Source: UBA2336 sp964419145
Lineage (GTDB): Bacteria > Bacteroidota > Bacteroidia > Cytophagales > Cyclobacteriaceae
Length of the DNA: 64,000 nucleotides
NCBI GenBank assembly: GCA_964419145.1
Contig: CAYQOM010000002.1
Location: 620,001 to 684,000, forward strand
Reading direction: 5' to 3'
Shown: positions 42,837 through 51,084 of the stretch, piece after piece
How the letters are laid out: each line of letters opens with the position of its first letter
Numbering within the stretch: the stretch's first letter is position 1
Program-made: the position numbers and the translations under genes
Notes under the pieces: model-generated
The model's database searches: none
What the model saw: only the letters and a program-made list of their open reading frames with translations
What the model was told of the DNA's origin: nothing

Positions 42837-45134
42837 CTACACCGCAATAGGTGCACTCAAACAACTATCCGGAATATTAAAGGCATTTACTAACGGAACT
42901 GCATCCTGCCGGATTTCCCAGCAGAGTTGATTCACCAGTTTGCGTATGGCTTTTGTCTTCACACCCTCCATATACCCTTGCTCCAGGTACCAACCCTTGT
43001 GTTCTTCCATGTGATAGAGTGCAAACAAATCGCACAAACGCTTCAATACGCTTTTGCACCCACGGTCTTCGGTTTTTTCCACAACCTGTTGGAATTGCTC
43101 CAGGATAATCCGTTCCACGTAAGCAAAGCCCACCTCTACCAAATGATGCTGACACACATTAAACGCATCAAACGAATCCATGCCTTCGTCAATGTGGCGT
43201 TTAAGTCTGCGGGCTGCCGAAGTTAGAATATCACGCTCGCGGTAACGGAAGGCATTTAATTGAAACTCCGGATCCAGTAAATGATCTTCATCTGTGTTGC
43301 GCACGATCAACGGATTCATTTCAGTCAGTGAGGTCTTTGCCTGATCAGCCACATAATTTAAAATGGTAAATACATTCATGTTGCTGAACTCCTGCCGGAA
43401 TTCAGTGAGCCGACTTTTCGCCACCAATTGCATCAGCACGGTGTTGTCGCCTTCAAAGGTAGTGTAAATGTCGGTGTCGTTTTTCAAGGCGTCAATCCGG
43501 TTTTCAGAAAGGTACCCTTTACCACCACACGCTTCACGGCATTCCTGTAGCGTATCGGTGGTGTGCCAGGTGGCAAAGGCTTTCAATCCCGCAGCGAGTG
43601 CTTCAATTTCCTGCATCTCTTCTTCGGTTCGGTTTAAGAATCGGTCAGTCAAATGTTGCAGTGCAAAATGCAACGCATACGTAGTGGCCAGCTTCGGCAT
43701 GAGCCTGCGTTGATGGGTTCGGTAGTTTAAAATGGGTACTTCACTTCCGCCTTCCGGTCCGAATTGCCTGCGTTGGTCGCCATAACGAATGGCAATGGTT
43801 AATCCTGATTTACTTGCGGCCACACCTGAGCGGGGTATACCAATGCGCCCGCCAACCAGTGTACCCAGCATGGTAAAGAACCTGCGGTTATCGCTGGCAA
43901 TGGGGCTGGTGAATTTTCCTTCCTCGTTAACACCCGCAAAACGGTCCAGCATGTTTTCTTTTGGAATGACTACGTTGTCAAAATAAATGATACCATTATC
44001 CACGCCATTCAAACCCATCTTGCGGCCACAATCTTCGATAGTCACTCCGTTGGCGAGCTTACCGTTCTTATCACGTAGCGGAACAACAAACGCGCTCACG
44101 CCATAATCTTTTTCATCGATAATCAGTTTGGCAAACACGGTAGCCATTTGGCCGTGTAATGCAGCATTGCCGATGTATTCCTTCCGCGCATATTCGTTTG
44201 GAGTATGGATAGTAAATGTTTTGCTGCTGTGGTTGTATGTGGCGGTAGTTTCAATGCCCTTTACGTTAGAACCATGATTGGTTTCCGTCATGGCGAAGCA
44301 ACCGGGCAGCGCCAACGTGCCAATGTCTTTCAAATATTTTTTGTGGTGCTTTTCCGTACCGAGGAAATAGACACTCATGCCCCAAAGGCCAAACTGTACG
44401 CCAAACTTCACCACCAGGCTCAGGTCGTGGTAGCTTAAGGTTTCCATAATGGTGAAGTATGCCTTCATGTCATCTTGGCCGCCATAGGCTTTGGGGTAGG
44501 CCATTGCGCCATAGCCTTGCTCGGCCAGGTAGGTGCACCACTTCAATACTTGTGCACGGTAAGCATCCAGGTTTCCCGGATCAACATATTGAAACTCTGG
44601 ATCGGAAATAACAGTTTTTACTTTGCGGATAACCTCCGCCTGATCACCATCGAGCAGCTGCGTCAGTTTTTCGATTTCAAAGTTAAGCCGTGTGGCTTGT
44701 TGTGAGGTGATGGTGTCGTGAACATTCTGGAAGTTGTATACCACTTCGTGACTGATGAACCCCAGTGTGGTTTCAATTTTTTCAAGTGACGGGCGGGCTT
44801 TTTGCAAGGTATTATCCAGCGTACCGTTGCCGTAAAGTCCAGCCAACCGTATGCCCAATTCCACCAGGCTGTCTTTGGTGCCGGGTTGGCCGGCCACCTT
44901 TTTTATTTCACTACGCCAGGCCATCAAATCATCGGCCGATGGGGGCGAAGCAGGGTTGAGTTGCTCCAATAGAAAACTGCGCTCGTTTTCCGTGAGCCAC
45001 TGCTGGCTGCGGATGAGCCCTTGCAGCGTGGCTACTTCACTGGGCGTGAGGATAGCATCAGACCAAACGGTATAAAACAGCGGCACAAATACATACAGGT
45101 TAGGATTGCTTTTGAGGTAGGTGGATTGAATCAT
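42837..45134 (-). CDS. acyl-CoA dehydrogenase/oxidase-like flavoprotein
   Basis: 765 residues, about twice a standard acyl-CoA dehydrogenase. Residues 1-130 are a helical extension ('VPLFYTVWSDAILTPSEVAT') of TerB-like character. The flavin core runs from about 180 to 600: 'LAEQGYGAMAYPKAYGGQDD', CFAMTETNHGSNVKGIETTA, 'RKMGLNGVDNGIIYFDNVVI', 'CREACGGKGYLSENRIDALK', with the catalytic Glu in 'DIYTTFEGDNTVLMQLVAKS'. A C-terminal helical domain of ~150 residues follows. The size and G-G-x-G-Y motif recall peroxisomal acyl-CoA oxidases, so it oxidises acyl-CoA in fatty-acid breakdown; whether electrons go to O2 or to an electron-transfer flavoprotein is not evident. Confidence 0.88.
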   Translation of the reverse strand: MIQSTYLKSNPNLYVFVPLFYTVWSDAILTPSEVATLQGLIRSQQWLTENERSFLLEQLNPASPPSADDLMAWRSEIKKVAGQPGTKDSLVELGIRLAGLYGNGTLDNTLQKARPSLEKIETTLGFISHEVVYNFQNVHDTITSQQATRLNFEIEKLTQLLDGDQAEVIRKVKTVISDPEFQYVDPGNLDAYRAQVLKWCTYLAEQGYGAMAYPKAYGGQDDMKAYFTIMETLSYHDLSLVVKFGVQFGLWGMSVYFLGTEKHHKKYLKDIGTLALPGCFAMTETNHGSNVKGIETTATYNHSSKTFTIHTPNEYARKEYIGNAALHGQMATVFAKLIIDEKDYGVSAFVVPLRDKNGKLANGVTIEDCGRKMGLNGVDNGIIYFDNVVIPKENMLDRFAGVNEEGKFTSPIASDNRRFFTMLGTLVGGRIGIPRSGVAASKSGLTIAIRYGDQRRQFGPEGGSEVPILNYRTHQRRLMPKLATTYALHFALQHLTDRFLNRTEEEMQEIEALAAGLKAFATWHTTDTLQECREACGGKGYLSENRIDALKNDTDIYTTFEGDNTVLMQLVAKSRLTEFRQEFSNMNVFTILNYVADQAKTSLTEMNPLIVRNTDEDHLLDPEFQLNAFRYRERDILTSAARRLKRHIDEGMDSFDAFNVCQHHLVEVGFAYVERIILEQFQQVVEKTEDRGCKSVLKRLCDLFALYHMEEHKGWYLEQGYMEGVKTKAIRKLVNQLCWEIRQDAVPLVNAFNIPDSCLSAPIAV

Positions 45135-45363
45135 AAGTGATGTTGCGTTTGCTTAAAGGTACAAAAGGGGAGTGAGTGTTGCATAGGTACAAGTGTGGAC
45201 TTTTTTAAAGGATTATTTCTTCCATGGTGGATATGTTCAATGAATAATTCGGGATATCCTCACATGGGCGAAGGAAACAAGGATATCTTCATTGGGTAAT
45301 ATGTATATTTGGATGTTGTGTGTAATTAGACTAATTGATTGTAAGATAATTTAATGTGTAAAA

Positions 45364-45822
45364 GTGAAAAGCAAGTTACTTAATCTCATATCGGGAAGTG
45401 AAATCCATAAAGGGATACTTACCATAGTTTTATCTACAATCATATTTAGTTGTAATAAGAAAGATGGTGTTGACCCTGTTAGAGATGATACAAAAGAAAT
45501 TCTCTTAGCAGGCTCTGAAAAGAAAACTTGGTTAATAATATCAAGTAAGAAAAATGATGTGGAATGGCTTCCTGAGTGCGTGAAGGATGATGATTGGATA
45601 TTCACAAGAAATAATCAGTTCACAAGAAACAGTACCAATATTTCTTGCTCAAATGGGATTCCAGATAACGACCAATCAGGTTGGTTTTTCGGGAATAACG
45701 AAACATGGTTAACTTTTGGCGGAGGAACTTATGAAATTACATCTTTAACAGAAGAAAAGATGATATTAACGTTTCCCGCATCAAATGGTGATACGTATAT
45801 TGACACTTGGGTAAAGAAGTAA
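45364..45822 (+). CDS. lipocalin-like lipoprotein
   Basis: 152 residues from GTG at 45364; no ATG is available upstream of the signal. Lipobox IIFSC gives a lipidated Cys near residue 29. The mature part begins with 'KEILLAGSEKKTWLIISSKK' and goes on with WIFTRNNQFTRN and 'ETWLTFGGGTYEITSLTEEK', the pattern of the small phylum-specific lipocalin-like lipoproteins. Markedly AT-rich compared with its neighbours, and followed by decayed coding DNA, so it may belong to a recently acquired segment. The ligand is unknown. Confidence 0.7.
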   Translation: MKSKLLNLISGSEIHKGILTIVLSTIIFSCNKKDGVDPVRDDTKEILLAGSEKKTWLIISSKKNDVEWLPECVKDDDWIFTRNNQFTRNSTNISCSNGIPDNDQSGWFFGNNETWLTFGGGTYEITSLTEEKMILTFPASNGDTYIDTWVKK

Positions 45823-46177
45823 CTCCACATAACAAAAGTTTTGCACAATAGGCGGCATTATTAAAGATTACGAATGTACTGATTTGATTTCGAATGAAGA
45901 TTTACGAAATGAGATAAACATTTTGGAGAAATGATCCCAGATGAAATGTCTAATTGAGGAGCCCATACTTTCAACAAAGGATAAAACAATGCGGTTAATT
46001 GGCCTTATTGATAATGAGCTTGGTGCAATAACTAACTGAGGTCCCTTTGTGTCAACTGTCTAACTGGCTTCACATTCTTTAGCCTGATTGACAATATTCT
46101 GTAACCTTAATATGTTAGCTTTGTCGGTAAGAGTTTTGAGAGTGACCGGATTATTGTAACGTAAATGGAACAGAAAA
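45823..46177 (+). pseudogene. gene-free AT-rich stretch with possible coding remnants
   Basis: This 355-bp stretch has no complete gene. Two open fragments in different frames look protein-like: one ending at 45934 (IGGIIKDYECTDLISNEDLR, then NEINILEK) and one at 45941-46039 (32 codons: MKCLIEEPILSTKDKTMRLI, then GLIDNELGAITN). They may be remains of one or two small genes broken by frameshifts. A -7 box TAGCTTTG is at 46116-46123, probably for the methyltransferase-like gene that follows. Confidence 0.3.
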
Positions 46178-46897
46178 ATGTTTAATCGGATTGCGAAAAA
46201 AATCAAGGACAATAATGTGCTTTTAACCCTTTTGAAGTTTAATCAGGAATTGGATTGGGCCAATGTGTATCACGACAGCATCCGCGGGAAGCCTTGGCTA
46301 ACCGATTTGCCTTTGAACGTAGGTAGGATGGCAGGAAACTATTCCTTTTTCTATGTGCTCAACAGGGTACTAAATGATTTTAAACCAAAGGATATATTGG
46401 AATTTGGGCTTGGTGAATCTTCCAAAGTTATTTCACGGTACATCGAGCATGAATTGACTGGGTCCAACCACAATATTATTGAACAGGATGCTGATTGGAC
46501 AGCTTATTTCAAAAGCCGCTTTACGCTTTCCGGTAATTCGTCTGTTCAAATTCTTCCAGCTGTAAAGACACGCGTAAACGGACGAAGCACCTATCGGTAT
46601 GATAATTTGATGAGCACTATTAAAAAGAAATATGACCTGTACCTGATTGATGGGCCTACTGGAAGTCCACATTACTCACGCTACGACATTGTTGATTTAA
46701 CAACAGGTATGAGCCCACAAGATGAATTTATCATTGTAATGGATGATAGTCATAAGATCGGGGAACAGCAAACCCTGGCTACACTGTTGCGAAACTTCAA
46801 AGACACGGGTTTAGCTATCCAAACGGCCACCTATTCGGGAACAAAAGCCGTAACGGTTGTGGCCACGAACAAGTACAGGTTTGCTTGCAGTTTGTAA
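46178..46897 (+). CDS. class I SAM-dependent methyltransferase-like protein
   Basis: 239 residues. Motif I-like 'DILEFGLGESSKVISRYIEH' (Glu-Phe-Gly-x-Gly), then 'NHNIIEQDADWTAYFKSRFT' and 'KYDLYLIDGPTGSPHYSRYD', the D-G-P-x-G-S of the family-24/TPMT-like methyltransferase folds, and FIIVMDDSHKIGE. No signal or membrane segment. Such proteins occur in polysaccharide and natural-product loci, but no such locus surrounds it here, so the substrate is unknown. The 3' end contains an 11-bp tandem duplication that includes the stop codon. Confidence 0.7.
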   Translation: MFNRIAKKIKDNNVLLTLLKFNQELDWANVYHDSIRGKPWLTDLPLNVGRMAGNYSFFYVLNRVLNDFKPKDILEFGLGESSKVISRYIEHELTGSNHNIIEQDADWTAYFKSRFTLSGNSSVQILPAVKTRVNGRSTYRYDNLMSTIKKKYDLYLIDGPTGSPHYSRYDIVDLTTGMSPQDEFIIVMDDSHKIGEQQTLATLLRNFKDTGLAIQTATYSGTKAVTVVATNKYRFACSL

Positions 46898-46907
46898 TCA
46901 GTTTGTA
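46886..46907 (+). repeat. 11-bp tandem duplication across a stop codon
   Basis: CAGTTTGTAAT occurs twice in a row, the first copy holding the TAA of the methyltransferase-like gene. Likely replication slippage; the protein is not altered. Confidence 0.7.
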
Positions 46908-47035
46908 ATCATTGATTTCTATATTTAGTGGCTTTAAAGTGAGAGGTACTTTCATAAACAATTGGTTAAATATCTTCAGTACTTACGGTAGATGCTATTC
47001 TCGTTTATAATTACACACTCCAATTGAGTTGAAGT

Positions 47036-47455
47036 TTATACAAAATTCTCACTCACTATTTTTCTAATGGCCTCTGGTGTCAGGGGTTTGTGCACAAATT
47101 CTTTCACCTCGGGTATTGTTGCGGCTTTGTCTCTGTCATCGGGATTGATACTGGTGGTAAGCATGGCTACAACAGCCCGCTGCTGAATATCTGCTGATAG
47201 TTCATGATACCTGGCGAGAAAATCCCAGCCGTTCATGCCCGGCATGTTGATGTCGAGGAAAATGATACCGGGTTTTGGGCAATCCTCATCATCTTTCTTA
47301 CAAAGCAAATACTCAAGACCCTCTTTGGCTGATTTTACGGATCGTACCGGTATATGCGCACATTCTTCTTCCACAATTAGGGTGTGGTAAAAGTTTGTTG
47401 CCTCGTCATCATCAATGAGTAAGATGCAACCGAGTTTGTTAATTTTTTCACTCAT
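47036..47455 (-). CDS. stand-alone CheY-like response regulator (Rcp1-like)
   Basis: 139 residues, only a receiver domain: acidic residues in ILLIDDDEATNF, phospho-acceptor Asp68 in GIIFLDINMPGMNGW, Thr in AMLTTSINPDDR and Lys in FVHKPLTPEAI. The DDDEATNFYH form and the length match regulators that pair with phytochrome-like kinases (Rcp1 type). Having no DNA-binding domain, it must signal by protein contact. Its start overlaps the end of the histidine kinase gene by 4 bp. Third gene of the ethylene-binding-like sensor operon. Confidence 0.92.
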   Translation of the reverse strand: MSEKINKLGCILLIDDDEATNFYHTLIVEEECAHIPVRSVKSAKEGLEYLLCKKDDEDCPKPGIIFLDINMPGMNGWDFLARYHELSADIQQRAVVAMLTTSINPDDRDKAATIPEVKEFVHKPLTPEAIRKIVSENFV

Positions 47456-48609
47456 ACAACTTGGGTTAATGTAAAATAAAACGCACTCCCAACATTTTTC
47501 GTTGAGTTAATCCAGATTTTTCCGCCATGTAACTCAACTATTTTCCGGCAGTAAGCCAGGCCCAGTCCTGTTCCTTCATATTGTTCTAAAGGATGCAAGC
47601 GTTGGAAAATCATAAATATTTTTTCATGATCTGCTTGCTCAATTCCAATACCATTGTCTTTTATACAAAACTCTACATATGTATTGTTGTCTTTGGCAGA
47701 GACATCAATGGTGGGTGGTTCATCTTTTTTCCTGAATTTCAAGCCATTGCTGATCAGGTTTTGAAAGAGCATACGCAATTCAACCGGGTTGCCTTTAACA
47801 GCAGGTAACTCATGAAAGGTAATGGTTCCCTGTGAAGCCTTTAAGGTTGCATCAAAATCCAGTACAATGTTACGCAACAGCTCCATGCAGTCTACTTTTT
47901 CAGTTTCCCGCTTGTTGCCGATTCGACTAAACTCCAGCAGCCCCTTAATCATTACCGTCATTCGGGCGGTAGCATGGGTTACATAATCCAGAATTTTCTT
48001 TCCCTGATCGTCAAAATTGGTAGCGTACTTCCGTGAAATCAATTGCGTCATATTTCCAATGGTGCGTAGCGGCTCTTGCAAATCATGACTGGCAATACTG
48101 GTAAACCGTTCAAGTTCCTGGTTTTTAGCTATGAGGTCTGCATTTAGATTTTCAAGTTTTCTTTTATATGCAGATAATTCCTCCTGTTGCAAATCCAACT
48201 CTTTCACTTTCTCCAAAAGTGTGATTGAATTTTCTGAAAGCTGTTTGTTGATAGCTTCCAGACTTGTGAAACCACTTTTAGCAATAAATACCATGATCAC
48301 GCATATCCAAATGACAACCAAGGATATGATGATATTTACTTTGGATAATTCATTCGGATTCACCGCCATCTCTTCCGATTGTGATGCAGAGATAATGGTG
48401 AGCACGGTACAGATCAGAGCTGTATAAATGGTGGCACGTTTTACGGGTAGAAGCCAACTGTATAGAATTACGATGGAGTACGTGCTGGCAATAGTTATTG
48501 TGCTATCTGCACGCAGATCTACCATGAAGATGATACACGTAATAAAGGCTGCCAGGAAAATCAATACAGCATTCTGAATGAGGACCACAGATCGTTGCTG
48601 CGTAAGCAT
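47452..48609 (-). CDS. membrane sensor histidine kinase
   Basis: 385 residues. Four membrane helices (about 8-30, 38-54, 58-76, 91-110), a coiled coil (about 118-170), then the HisKA domain with H175 in 'FTSIASHDLQEPLRTIGNMT' and an HATPase domain with N-box 'LFQNLISNGLKFRKKDEPPT', D-box DNGIGIEQ and G2 motif GTGLGLAYCRKI. The kinase type is that of bacteriophytochrome-like and Bacteroidota PAS kinases. Its start overlaps the end of the ethylene-binding-like gene by 1 bp, and its end overlaps the receiver gene by 4 bp. With no obvious ligand domain of its own, it could take its input from the upstream membrane protein. Confidence 0.92.
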   Translation of the reverse strand: MLTQQRSVVLIQNAVLIFLAAFITCIIFMVDLRADSTITIASTYSIVILYSWLLPVKRATIYTALICTVLTIISASQSEEMAVNPNELSKVNIIISLVVIWICVIMVFIAKSGFTSLEAINKQLSENSITLLEKVKELDLQQEELSAYKRKLENLNADLIAKNQELERFTSIASHDLQEPLRTIGNMTQLISRKYATNFDDQGKKILDYVTHATARMTVMIKGLLEFSRIGNKRETEKVDCMELLRNIVLDFDATLKASQGTITFHELPAVKGNPVELRMLFQNLISNGLKFRKKDEPPTIDVSAKDNNTYVEFCIKDNGIGIEQADHEKIFMIFQRLHPLEQYEGTGLGLAYCRKIVELHGGKIWINSTKNVGSAFYFTLTQVV

Positions 48610-49085
48610 CAGTCTTTCTTATTTAGTTGCTTTTTTAATTCAGCAATCTCCATTTCATACTTCTTCAGTTGTTTTTCCAGCTGATAGGCTTTTAGCTCAT
48701 CTTCAGGACGCGCTGCAATCAATTTGGGTAAATCCCGAATGAGTACAAAGGCAGTAGCCATACTCACAAGGGCTGTTAATACCCGAACAAGCGCATTTAC
48801 GCGATATCCAGGCCACCAAAACATTAAGGCATCGATAATGTGCGTGCTGCCACAAAGAATAATAAACGCACCAAAAAGCCAGAACACCGGTAAGAAGGGG
48901 AGGTTGTGGTGTTTTTGGATAAAAAAGATGATAATGGCCGGAATTACAAAGTAGGCGAGCCAAATGGCAATGTCGCTGGTGATGTATAGCCAGCCATGAA
49001 ACGCTGACCAGTTGCCACATACCCAACGTGCAGGCCAATCATCGGCCTGAAATAATTTGACAATGAATTCTGTAACCTGTTCCAT
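48609..49085 (-). CDS. stand-alone ethylene-binding-like membrane protein (ETR1 N-terminal domain homologue)
   Basis: 158 residues: three membrane helices (about 31-56, 66-88, 97-118) and a C-terminal charged coiled coil (about 128-158). The residues known from Arabidopsis ETR1 to matter for copper and ethylene binding are present at one constant offset of 13 without gaps: Asp38 (D25), Tyr45 (Y32), Ile48 (I35), Pro49 (P36), Cys78 (C65) and His82 (H69), in SDIAIWLAYFVIP and FGAFIILCGSTHIID. The third helix also matches (VLTALVSMATAFVLIRDLP). In plants and in cyanobacteria this domain is fused to a kinase. Here the chain ends after the coil, and the kinase and receiver are separate overlapping genes. 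Ethylene as ligand is inferred, not shown. Confidence 0.88.
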   Translation of the reverse strand: MEQVTEFIVKLFQADDWPARWVCGNWSAFHGWLYITSDIAIWLAYFVIPAIIIFFIQKHHNLPFLPVFWLFGAFIILCGSTHIIDALMFWWPGYRVNALVRVLTALVSMATAFVLIRDLPKLIAARPEDELKAYQLEKQLKKYEMEIAELKKQLNKKD

Positions 49086-49234
49086 GGGACAATGGGTTTG
49101 GTTTAACGTTTAATTTAAGCCATCCAGGGAGGAAGCACAAGGGGCTTTCGGTGAGTGTATGCAATCTAATTTACGGCCTAATTCCTTTATCTGCAGGTAA
49201 AATCGAGTTTTTTTAAAAAAGTGCGCATGCTCTA

Positions 49235-49265
49235 TTGTTTTACTTTGAAATACAAAGTACTTTTG
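49235..49265 (+). promoter_or_regulatory. Bacteroidota-type promoter (TTG-N20-TACTTTTG)
   Basis: TTG at 49235-49237, 20-bp spacer, TACTTTTG at 49258-49265. It would start transcription near 49272 for the membrane-protein gene at 49326, leaving a leader of about 50 nt that contains a stable hairpin. Confidence 0.65.
49241..49259. promoter_or_regulatory. operator-like perfect palindrome within promoter spacer
   Basis: TACTTTG-AAATA-CAAAGTA, a perfect 7-bp inverted repeat with a 5-bp centre. It fills the spacer between the -33 and -7 elements and overlaps the first bases of the -7 box, the ideal place for a repressor dimer. Confidence 0.6.
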
Positions 49266-49282
49266 TGTCACTAAAAAATTCA

Positions 49283-49309
49283 CCCTCCCTGCGACATAAG
49301 CGGGGAGGG
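49283..49309 (+). promoter_or_regulatory. stable hairpin in 5' leader
   Basis: CCCTCCCTGC pairs with GCGGGGAGGG over 10 bp (one G-U) with a GACATAA loop, ending 16 nt before the ATG at 49326. It is far more GC-rich than its surroundings, and no T-run follows, so an effect on translation or mRNA stability is more likely than termination. Confidence 0.5.
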
Positions 49310-49325
49310 GATAACCTCAATAAAC

Positions 49326-49904
49326 ATGGAAAAGCAAATTAAATTCTATCAATCCATTCCAGCTGTAGCGCTGGTAACCGTTCTTATTTTAATGGTGCCC
49401 CTGGTGGCCATGCAGTTTGCCGATGAAGTGAACTGGAGCATAACCGACTTTCTGGCTATGGGAGGCTTGATTTTTGGAACAGGCGTTTTGTTTGTATTGG
49501 TCATGCGGCTAAGCAGCAACATCGTGTACAAGGTAGCTGCAGGACTGGCTATTGGCGCCACATTCTTTATGATTTGGGCTAACCTGGCCGTAGGCCTGAT
49601 TGGTGGCGGCCCAAATGCAGGCAACCTGATGTATGCTGGTATTATTGCCGTGCTTATTGGGGGTATATACATGTCGCGGTTCAAAGCGGCTGGTCTGGAA
49701 CGTACCATGTATGCTACGGCATTTGCCTTTGTGTTGCATACGGCCATTGCGCTTGCAGCCAGCATGCAAAACTATCCCGGTAGTTCGGTGATGGAAATAA
49801 TTGCCGTGAACTTATTTTTTGCTTCTCCCTATGTAGTGGCTGGTTTGTTCTTTCGGTATGTAGCACTCGAACAACAAAACAAAACAGAAAAGTCGGGTGT
49901 GTAA
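49326..49904 (+). CDS. six-helix integral membrane protein of unknown function
   Basis: 192 residues with about six hydrophobic helices and short loops (PAVALVTVLILMVPLVAM; ITDFLAMGGLIFGTGVLFVL; 'VVAGLFFRYVALEQQNKTEK' at the C-terminus). No motif recognised. Resembles small membrane proteins of the phylum that follow a TACTTTG-AAATA-CAAAGTA operator, from memory often regulated by PadR-like repressors, but no such regulator is adjacent. The DUF2809 gene starts 27 bp later, so it probably heads a run of four membrane or oxygenase genes. Confidence 0.75.
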   Translation: MEKQIKFYQSIPAVALVTVLILMVPLVAMQFADEVNWSITDFLAMGGLIFGTGVLFVLVMRLSSNIVYKVAAGLAIGATFFMIWANLAVGLIGGGPNAGNLMYAGIIAVLIGGIYMSRFKAAGLERTMYATAFAFVLHTAIALAASMQNYPGSSVMEIIAVNLFFASPYVVAGLFFRYVALEQQNKTEKSGV

Positions 49905-49931
49905 TTATTATGTAACAACCAGGTTCAGATC

Positions 49932-50321
49932 ATGCTCACCTTCAACAAGCGCTATTTTGCGCTGACTATTTTACTCTTTGTGGTTGAAGTGCTGATTGCT
50001 CTCTTTGTCCGCGACAGGTTTGTGCGACCCTATGTGGGTGATGTGTTGGTGGTGATGCTGATTTATTGCTTTGTTAAAACCTTTATGAACCTACCGATAA
50101 CTTCAGTGGCCATATTTGTCTTAGTCTTTGCATTAACGATTGAATTTTTGCAATACATACACATTGTTGAAAGATTGGGATTGGAAAAATCTGCTTTGGC
50201 TCGAACGGTTATCGGTACATCATTTGCGTGGGCGGATATCGTGGCATACATCGCAGGGTTTGTGTTGATCGTGGTAACAGAAACGTACAGAGAGAAAAAT
50301 GCAGGCAGCATATTTTGTTAA
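49932..50321 (+). CDS. DUF2809 family membrane protein
   Basis: 129 residues, four helices. The conserved DUF2809 features are visible: 'NKRYFALTILLFVVEVLIAL', 'RFVRPYVGDVLVVMLIYCFV' and IEFLQYIHIVERLGLEKS, and GTSFAWADIVAYIAG. Function unknown. Its last 23 bp overlap the start of the MpaB-like gene, a sign of translational coupling. Confidence 0.88.
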   Translation: MLTFNKRYFALTILLFVVEVLIALFVRDRFVRPYVGDVLVVMLIYCFVKTFMNLPITSVAIFVLVFALTIEFLQYIHIVERLGLEKSALARTVIGTSFAWADIVAYIAGFVLIVVTETYREKNAGSIFC

Positions 50322-51060
50322 TGAACACTCCATTGTCCGGCAAATCTGGGGAAAGGCGGATACCATTTTGTTCATATTTGCCGGTGCTTCTGCTGAGTTT
50401 GCGTTGAACAAGGCTGTCGATTGGCTTTACTTTACAGGTAAACTTCCGATAGATCCGCTTGGCCGGCTTTTTTCTACCGTTTCGTATGCCAGAACAATCG
50501 TCTTTTCAAATACGGAAACGGCACATCGAGCCATTGATGCGATGGCCTCCATCCATGCCGATGTTGAAAAGTCGCGCGGTGCAACCATTCCCGATTGGGC
50601 GTATCGCGATGTGCTTTTCATGCTGATCGATTATTCCATTCGCGCGTATGAGGTACTTGAACGGGAGCTTAGTTTATCAGAGAAAAAAGAAGTGTTTCAT
50701 GTATTTGCCCGGATGGGCAACCGGATGGGTGTAACCGGTTTGCCTGATACGTTTGCGGGATATCTGCTCATGCGTCAGCTCCACTTGCATCAGAATCTTA
50801 AGCGTAGTTCCTATACCGATGATTTGTATAGACAATACAAAAAACACCTGGGTATTGTTCGTTACCGGATTTTACTGGAGGTGCAGCATCTGGTTGCGCC
50901 TGAGAACGTTCGGGAAAGGTTAGGTTTTCATCGCAAGTCGTTTTTGAGTCCCATATTGACGCTCTACAATATGAGTAAGTTCCTACGGATTGATCCACTG
51001 ATCCGATACCTTATTTTACCTGCCCGGTACAGAGCCCAAATCAAAGCGCTTGACCATTAG
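50299..51060 (+). CDS. MpaB/DUF2236-family oxygenase-like protein
   Basis: 253 residues, helical. It shows the DUF2236/latex-clearing-protein/MpaB pattern: 'VNEHSIVRQIWGKADTILFI', 'GRLFSTVSYARTIVFSNTET', 'DWAYRDVLFMLIDYSIRAYE' and 'MGVTGLPDTFAGYLLMRQLH'. Family members include heme-dependent rubber oxygenase and fungal MpaB, which cleave or oxidise isoprenoid chains. The typical heme-ligand His of Lcp is not clearly placed here, so the activity is unproven. It overlaps DUF2809 by 23 bp and is followed by the DUF817 gene. Confidence 0.8.
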   Translation: MQAAYFVNEHSIVRQIWGKADTILFIFAGASAEFALNKAVDWLYFTGKLPIDPLGRLFSTVSYARTIVFSNTETAHRAIDAMASIHADVEKSRGATIPDWAYRDVLFMLIDYSIRAYEVLERELSLSEKKEVFHVFARMGNRMGVTGLPDTFAGYLLMRQLHLHQNLKRSSYTDDLYRQYKKHLGIVRYRILLEVQHLVAPENVRERLGFHRKSFLSPILTLYNMSKFLRIDPLIRYLILPARYRAQIKALDH

Positions 51061-51084
51061 TAGTAGCAATACCTACATCGGCAC

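Noticed and set aside
46886..46907. Attachment-site duplication
   Set aside because: The two copies are adjacent and only 11 bp long with no integrase nearby; replication slippage is the simpler explanation.
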